Part shown: in pieces, positions 50,469 to 54,305 of the stretch | Numbering within the stretch: the first letter of the stretch is position 1 | How the letters are laid out: each line of letters starts with the position of its first letter | Assembly (NCBI GenBank): GCA_002385985.1 | Contig: DGEO01000017.1 | Location: 38,463 to 92,767, forward strand | Direction of reading: 5' to 3' | Length of the DNA: 54,305 nt | Source of the DNA: Anaerolineaceae bacterium UBA3924 | Lineage (GTDB): Bacteria > Chloroflexota > Anaerolineae > Anaerolineales > Anaerolineaceae | Position numbers and translations under genes: made by a program | The notes under the pieces: generated by a model | The model's database searches: none | What the model was told of the DNA's origin: nothing | What the model saw: the letters and a program-made list of their open reading frames with translations, nothing else

Positions 50469-51734
50469 TTATTTAGCTTCCATGTACGGGGACTTGTCCC
50501 GGTGCGGAGCCCCGCCATCCGGCAGGGGCAGGCCCTCATTCGGGGGCAGGTACGCAGCCAGGGCTTGGTACAGCGCCGCCGCGGCCGGTTTCCAGCAGCC
50601 GGCGGGGAGGGCGAAGCTGATGCGCCGTTCGGAGCGCCCGCGCCAGGCCGCCTGCAGTCCGGCGCGCTCCAGCGCCGCGGCGGCGCGAGCCTCGATTTCA
50701 GCCCGGCAGTCCGGGCGGGTCACCAGCGAGACCAGGCTCAGCCCCTCCAGCCAGCGCAGGTTCTCCAGCCCGGCCCGGGCCAGCTCGGGGCCAGCCAGCG
50801 CGGCTGTGTCACCGGCCGGGGCGGCCAGCATGTCCGGGCCGTCAGCGCAGCCAAGGGCCAGCATGCCGGTGTGCTGCTCGAGCGCCGCCAGCACTTCATC
50901 CGGCGGGCGCTGCCCGGCGGGCAACGCCGCCAGACGGACTTCGAGGAGGACGGCCAGGCCCACCAGCGGGCAGGAGTCTTCCGTTCCGGCGATGAGCGTG
51001 CCCGGGTGGTTCGAGAAGGTGGAGCGCACCCGCAGGGGCAAATTGTGGTCTGCAGCCAGGCGCACCGCTCCCGGATGCACGACTTTTGCGCCGAAGCGGG
51101 CCAGTTCCAGGGCGGCGGCGTATGAGATTCGCTCGCGGGCCGGGGCGCCGGGAATTACCCGCGGGTCCGCCGCGCAGAGGTACTCCACGTCGGTGTAAAT
51201 ATCGGCCCGCTGCGCGCCTGCCAGCAGGCCCACCAGCACACCGGAGGTGTCCGAGCCGCCGCGCCCCAGGGTGGTGAATTCGCCGCGGACCTGGCTGACG
51301 CCCTGGCCGCCGCACACCACCGGGATGCGGCCGCCGGCCAGCGTCTCGCGCAGCAGCGCGCCGTCCAGGTGCAGCGGGACGGCGCTCATGTGGACTTCAT
51401 CGGTGCGGATGCCGGCCAGGCCGCCCGTCAGGCAGGCGGCCGGGAAGCCGGCCAGCTCCAGGGTGTGGGCCATCACCGCCGCGGAAATCATCTCGCCGGT
51501 GACGAACATGAAGGCGTAGGTGCGCGGGTCCAGCGGGCCGCCCTGGCCGCGCAGCAGGTCGAGCAGGGTATCGGTGGCGTAGGGGTCGCCGCGGCGGCCC
51601 ATGGCGGAGATCACCAGGGCCACCTGCCGGCCGGCTTCGCGCTCGCGCCGGACGTGCTCGACCACCAGCTGGCGCCGCTCGGGGGTGGCAACCGACGTGC
51701 CGCCGAATTTCATGGAGAGAATGGCTGCGGGCAA
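50469..51734 (-). CDS. Aspartate kinase, DapG-like
   Basis: A 421-residue kinase making beta-aspartyl phosphate. KFGGTSVA starts the kinase domain; SAMGRRGDPYATDTLL is typical of Bacillus DapG-type enzymes. The active-site motif GRGGSDTSGVLVG and TDVEYLCAADPRV are present, then GAKVVHPGAVRLA. The C-terminal 150 residues hold two ACT-like domains, but they are divergent and Ala-rich, so feedback regulation may be altered. TTG 51734 has GAGG with a 6-base spacer; the ATG at 51713 has none. It is coupled to asd (30 bases) and follows RraA-like (24 bases). There is no dapA or hom nearby. Confidence 0.92.
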   Translation of the reverse strand: MPAAILSMKFGGTSVATPERRQLVVEHVRREREAGRQVALVISAMGRRGDPYATDTLLDLLRGQGGPLDPRTYAFMFVTGEMISAAVMAHTLELAGFPAACLTGGLAGIRTDEVHMSAVPLHLDGALLRETLAGGRIPVVCGGQGVSQVRGEFTTLGRGGSDTSGVLVGLLAGAQRADIYTDVEYLCAADPRVIPGAPARERISYAAALELARFGAKVVHPGAVRLAADHNLPLRVRSTFSNHPGTLIAGTEDSCPLVGLAVLLEVRLAALPAGQRPPDEVLAALEQHTGMLALGCADGPDMLAAPAGDTAALAGPELARAGLENLRWLEGLSLVSLVTRPDCRAEIEARAAAALERAGLQAAWRGRSERRISFALPAGCWKPAAAALYQALAAYLPPNEGLPLPDGGAPHRDKSPYMEAK

Positions 51735-51758
51735 GCGTTACCTCGGGAGGTCAGTGAG

Positions 51759-52463
51759 TCAGGGCAGGCCGGGCTGCTCTTCCAGACCGGCTTCGCGGGC
51801 GGCTTTGTCCAGGCCGAGCAGGGCAAAGGTGCTGGCTCCGGCTCGCAGGGCGGGCAGCAGCTTCTCTTCGGCAGCCAGCCGCCGCAGCCCGGCTTCCAGC
51901 ACGTCTTCCAGCCGGTGCCGGGGGATGACCAGCACGCCGTCGTCATCGGCGAAGATCACGTCGCCCGGGTAGATGGGCGTTTCGCCGCAGAGGATGGGCT
52001 GGTTGAGCGTGCCGGGGCCGCTGCGCGTGCCGCCGCGCGGGGTCAGGCCTCTGGCCCAGACAGGAAAGCCGCTTTCACGGACCGCGGCTGCGTCCCGTGC
52101 CAGCCCGTCAACCAGCGCCCCGGCCGCGCCGCGCGCCTGCGCGCTGATGGTTACCATCTTTCCCCACAGGGCGCAGTGACCGGGTCCGTCGCTGGCGATC
52201 ACCAGCACGTCGCCGGGCTGGCAGGCGTCCACGGCGTAGTGCAGCATCAGCGTGTCGCCGGGGCGGTTCAGGGCGGTTATGGCCGGGCCGATCATGCGGG
52301 CGCCCGGCCAGAGCGGCTTCAGGCCCTGGTCCAGCAGGGCCTCGGGCGGCAGGCTGTCGGCCACGTCGGCGGTGCCCAGCGGGGCAAAGCGCGCCAGCAG
52401 GTCTGCCGGCGGGCGGGGGATGTTCCGGTAAACAGGAAAAGCAGGAGAAGGCGTGGATGGCAT
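51759..52463 (-). CDS. RraA-like / 4-hydroxy-4-methyl-2-oxoglutarate aldolase-family protein
   Basis: A 234-residue member of the RraA-like group. GTADVADSLP, the glycine-rich ALWGKMVTISAQARGAAG, then VDGLARDAAAVRESGFPVWA and RGLTPRG give the family pattern, with the R-D pair of the metal/substrate site. The family includes class II pyruvate aldolases, oxaloacetate decarboxylases and an RNase E inhibitor; enzyme activity is far likelier in a catabolic operon. ATG 52463 is used; the frame extends to 52556, but that part overlaps the predicted promoter. Only a weak ribosome site is visible. It is the first gene of the leftward operon. Confidence 0.88.
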   Translation of the reverse strand: MPSTPSPAFPVYRNIPRPPADLLARFAPLGTADVADSLPPEALLDQGLKPLWPGARMIGPAITALNRPGDTLMLHYAVDACQPGDVLVIASDGPGHCALWGKMVTISAQARGAAGALVDGLARDAAAVRESGFPVWARGLTPRGGTRSGPGTLNQPILCGETPIYPGDVIFADDDGVLVIPRHRLEDVLEAGLRRLAAEEKLLPALRAGASTFALLGLDKAAREAGLEEQPGLP

Positions 52464-52527
52464 GGTTACTGCAAGATGGATTGGGCGGAATGTGGAAAAG
52501 AAGGGAGGGCAGGGCTTGCTATAAAAG

Positions 52528-52556
52528 AGAATAGCAGGTAGATCGTCGACTGTCAA
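52528..52556 (-). promoter_or_regulatory. Leftward promoter of the RraA-to-M32 operon
   Basis: TTGACA (complement of 52551-52556), 17 bases, and TATTCT (complement of 52528-52533). The -35 box lies inside operator 2. The start codon is about 58 bases downstream of the expected transcript start. Confidence 0.75.
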
Positions 52557-52560
52557 CAGT
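52549..52560. promoter_or_regulatory. Probable GntR operator 2
   Basis: ACTGT-CA-ACAGT is a palindrome with the same 5-2-5 build as ATTGT-CG-ACAAA at 43975-43986. It covers the leftward -35 hexamer. Confidence 0.7.
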
Positions 52561-52578
52561 TTAATGGGCGGAACGCAC

Positions 52579-52606
52579 TTGACTTATTCTGTAGATTGTC
52601 TACAAT
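52579..52606 (+). promoter_or_regulatory. Rightward promoter of the racemase operon
   Basis: TTGACT (52579-52584), 16 bases, and TACAAT (52601-52606). The -10 box is the right arm of operator 3. Confidence 0.72.
52595..52606. promoter_or_regulatory. Probable GntR operator 3
   Basis: ATTGT-CT-ACAAT, exact 5-base arms, covers the rightward -10 box. It is nearly identical to operator 1 (ATTGT-CG-ACAAA). Confidence 0.75.
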
Positions 52607-52711
52607 AGACAGTACGCATGGCGCGGCCCGCTCCCCGGTGTACCATCCGTCAGTCCCGGGGGGCTGGCCCCCTGCGTGAGCGCTTTTTCCCATTTCATCC
52701 CAGGAAACATC

Positions 52712-53419
52712 ATGAAAATTCTGGTTCTCAACCCCAACACCTCTACCACGGTCACCGAGCGGGTAGCCGGACTGATCCGCAAGATTGCCCGGCCGGATAC
52801 CGAAGCGGTGGTGGCCCAGATTGAGCACGGCCCCGAATCCCTCGAGTCCTTCTACGATGAGGCCCTGGCCACGCCCTACACCATTCAGGCCGTGCGAAAG
52901 GCCAATGAAGAAGGCTTCGACGCGGTGGTGCTGGCCGCCTTCTGCGACCCGGGCCTGGAGGCCTTGAAGGAGATCTCTGACATCCCCGTCTACGGGCTGG
53001 AGGAGGCCGCCTTTTCGGTGGCGCTGCTGCTGGGCAACAAGTTCTCCATCCTGACCGAGAAAAAGCATAAAGAGAACGTCAAGCAGCAGCAGGTGCGCAA
53101 GCACGGGCTGGACCTGCGCTTCGCCTCGGTGCGCGCCCTGAACATGGGCGTGGTGGAAATTGCCACCGATCCTGAAAAGGTCAAGCGAACCGGTATTGAA
53201 GTTGCCCGCCGCATGGTGCAGGAGGACGGCGCGGAAGTGATCATCATGGGCTGCGCCTCCATGGCCGGCTATTCTGAAGACCTGGAGCGCGAGCTGGGCG
53301 TGCCCGTTATCGACCCGGTGGCGGTGACCTTCAAGATGGTCGAGGGGCTGACCGAGCTGGGACTGCGCCATTCCAAAGTCGGGCTGTACGCCAGACCCGC
53401 TCCCCAGAAAATGAACTGA
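52712..53419 (+). CDS. Asp/Glu/hydantoin racemase-family protein
   Basis: A 235-residue cofactor-independent racemase-type protein. It opens with ILVLNPNTSTTVTERV, the hallmark of hydantoin racemase-like members. The two catalytic cysteines appear in VLAAFCDPGL and IIMGCASMAGY. The C-terminal part PVIDPVAVTFKMVEGL also fits. It may racemise hydantoins, 5-substituted ring amides or aspartate-like acids. ATG 52712 has AGGA with a 7-base spacer. It starts the rightward transcript from the divergent promoter with operators, followed 17 bases later by a 2-hydroxyacid dehydrogenase. Confidence 0.9.
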   Translation: MKILVLNPNTSTTVTERVAGLIRKIARPDTEAVVAQIEHGPESLESFYDEALATPYTIQAVRKANEEGFDAVVLAAFCDPGLEALKEISDIPVYGLEEAAFSVALLLGNKFSILTEKKHKENVKQQQVRKHGLDLRFASVRALNMGVVEIATDPEKVKRTGIEVARRMVQEDGAEVIIMGCASMAGYSEDLERELGVPVIDPVAVTFKMVEGLTELGLRHSKVGLYARPAPQKMN

Positions 53420-53436
53420 CCGGAGGATAGTTTTTC

Positions 53437-54305
53437 ATGACACCCATGCGTGTGGTAATGGCTGACCCGCAGACCCCGGAGATGCGGGAGTTTTTACAGA
53501 ACCTGGCCCGGGAATACGATCTGGTACTGGACGCGCCCGAAGCGCCCGGGCTGGAGGCCCTGCGCCCCTGCCTGGCGGAGGCGGAGGCGCTGATCACCCA
53601 GAAGGTGCCCGTGACGGCTGAGCTGCTGGCAGCCGCCCCGAAGCTGCGCGTCATCCAGAAGATGGGCAGCCGCCGCGACAACCTGGATCTGGACGCCATC
53701 GGCGCCCGCGGCCTGACGGTGGCCTTGATGCCCCTGCCCGGCTCGATGGCGGTGGCCGAGCATGCCATGGCCCTGATGCTGGCCTGCGCCAAGAAGATCG
53801 TCCCCGGGCATCACCTGACCGTCACCGGCGCCTACCGCGAGCTGGGGATCGAGCCCAAGGTGACCACCGAGCGGTCGCACGGCTTCCAGTGGATGAAAAT
53901 CCCCGATTTGATCGAGCTGAACGGGCTGACCATGGGCATCTTCGGCTTCGGCGACATCGGCACCGAGATTGCCCGCCGCGCCCGGGCCTTTGACATGGAG
54001 ATCATCTATCACAAGCGCCACCGCCTGGACCCCGAACTGGAAGCCGAGCTGGAGGTCAGCTATGTGACCAAGGAAGAGCTGCTGCGCCGCTCGGACGTGC
54101 TGGTGATGGTCTCGCCGCTGACCCCCGAGACGGAGAAGACCATCGGCGCGGCGGAGCTGGAGATGATGAAGCCCACCGCCATGCTGATCAACGTCAGCCG
54201 GGGCGGGGTGATCGACGAAGAGGCCCTGGCGGCTGCGCTGCGCGAGCGGAAGATCGCCTGCGCCGGGCTGGACGTGTTTGTGCAGGAGCCGGTGCCGTAC
54301 GACCA
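53437..54305 (+). CDS. 2-hydroxyacid dehydrogenase (phosphoglycerate dehydrogenase-like), partial
   Basis: The gene runs off the right edge; 289 codons are seen from ATG 53437, preceded by GGAGG at 53422-53426. The N-terminal part ends in KLRVIQKMGSRRDNLDLDAI; the cofactor domain has MGIFGFGDIGTEIARRARAF, the helical segment EHAMALMLACAK, VSPLTPETEKTIGA, and NVSRGGVIDEEALAAALRE with the catalytic Arg. The final His motif is beyond the window. It could be a phosphoglycerate, glyoxylate or malate-type dehydrogenase. It forms an operon with the racemase. Confidence 0.9.
   Translation, partial: MTPMRVVMADPQTPEMREFLQNLAREYDLVLDAPEAPGLEALRPCLAEAEALITQKVPVTAELLAAAPKLRVIQKMGSRRDNLDLDAIGARGLTVALMPLPGSMAVAEHAMALMLACAKKIVPGHHLTVTGAYRELGIEPKVTTERSHGFQWMKIPDLIELNGLTMGIFGFGDIGTEIARRARAFDMEIIYHKRHRLDPELEAELEVSYVTKEELLRRSDVLVMVSPLTPETEKTIGAAELEMMKPTAMLINVSRGGVIDEEALAAALRERKIACAGLDVFVQEPVPYD

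Overview
The window is a gene-dense, GC-rich bacterial chromosome segment with Shine-Dalgarno-led genes, several TTG/GTG starts and rho-independent terminators. No rRNA, tRNA, CRISPR array, transposase or phage gene was seen. Gene content (NEW3-domain protein beside an ABC-2 exporter, YwiC-like and YbaN membrane proteins, DUF421, V4R plus NarX-type kinase, TldD/TldE, FCD-type GntR regulators) and a 21-bp intergenic repeat that reads as a 7-residue period on both strands suggest a Chloroflexota bacterium, perhaps an anaerolinean. This is inference from memory; no marker gene is present.

Left part (1-12 kb): housekeeping and envelope genes. It holds a DUF1801 protein, a membrane flavo-ferric-reductase followed by a small di-haem cytochrome c, a YwiC-like protein, an Hsp20 chaperone, a NEW3-domain surface protein with an ABC-2 exporter (ATPase and permease), a YbaN protein, a two-anchor coiled-coil protein, ChaB, a lone APS kinase and a LuxR-type response regulator. 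Between the last two lies a 21-bp tandem array.

Metal island (12.1-17.6 kb): a DtxR/MntR-family regulator with a clear promoter and an overlapping palindrome leads an overlapping operon with a Tat-exported multicopper oxidase and a ZIP permease carrying an extra N-terminal domain. On the other strand are a DMT permease with a histidine-rich tail, a CopZ-like metallochaperone and a TauE/SafE-like membrane protein with a cupredoxin-like C-terminus.

Middle (17.8-25.4 kb): methyltransferase plus PhnD-like binding protein, MsrA, DUF421 pair, a metallo-beta-lactamase-fold hydrolase, a VOC protein whose promoter contains a GAAC-ATAT-GTTC palindrome, a Cys-rich small protein, a PPC/DUF296 protein, and a V4R sensor with an orphan histidine kinase.

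Right part (25.8-54.3 kb): a large catabolic region. A GntR/FCD regulator at 43.3-43.95 kb has its own strong promoter with a TTGTCGACAA palindrome. From there runs a tightly packed minus-strand gene string ending in a terminator near 26.6 kb: amidohydrolase, TldD, TldE, oligopeptide-type binding protein and two permeases (no ATPase), an S9 peptidase with a degenerate pterin-dehydratase-like tail, 2-hydroxyacid dehydrogenase, epimerase, DUF362, SDR, Gfo/Idh and a TIM-barrel protein. The same palindrome type occurs twice at the divergent promoters near 52.5 kb, which drive leftward RraA-like / DapG-like aspartate kinase / ASADH / creatininase / deacylase / M32 peptidase, and rightward an Asp/Glu-hydantoin racemase and another 2-hydroxyacid dehydrogenase. 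A ThDP-dependent oxidase/lyase lies between. The natural reading is one regulon of about 20 genes for import and breakdown of a peptide-like, amide-rich or N-acylated compound. The substrate cannot be named from sequence.
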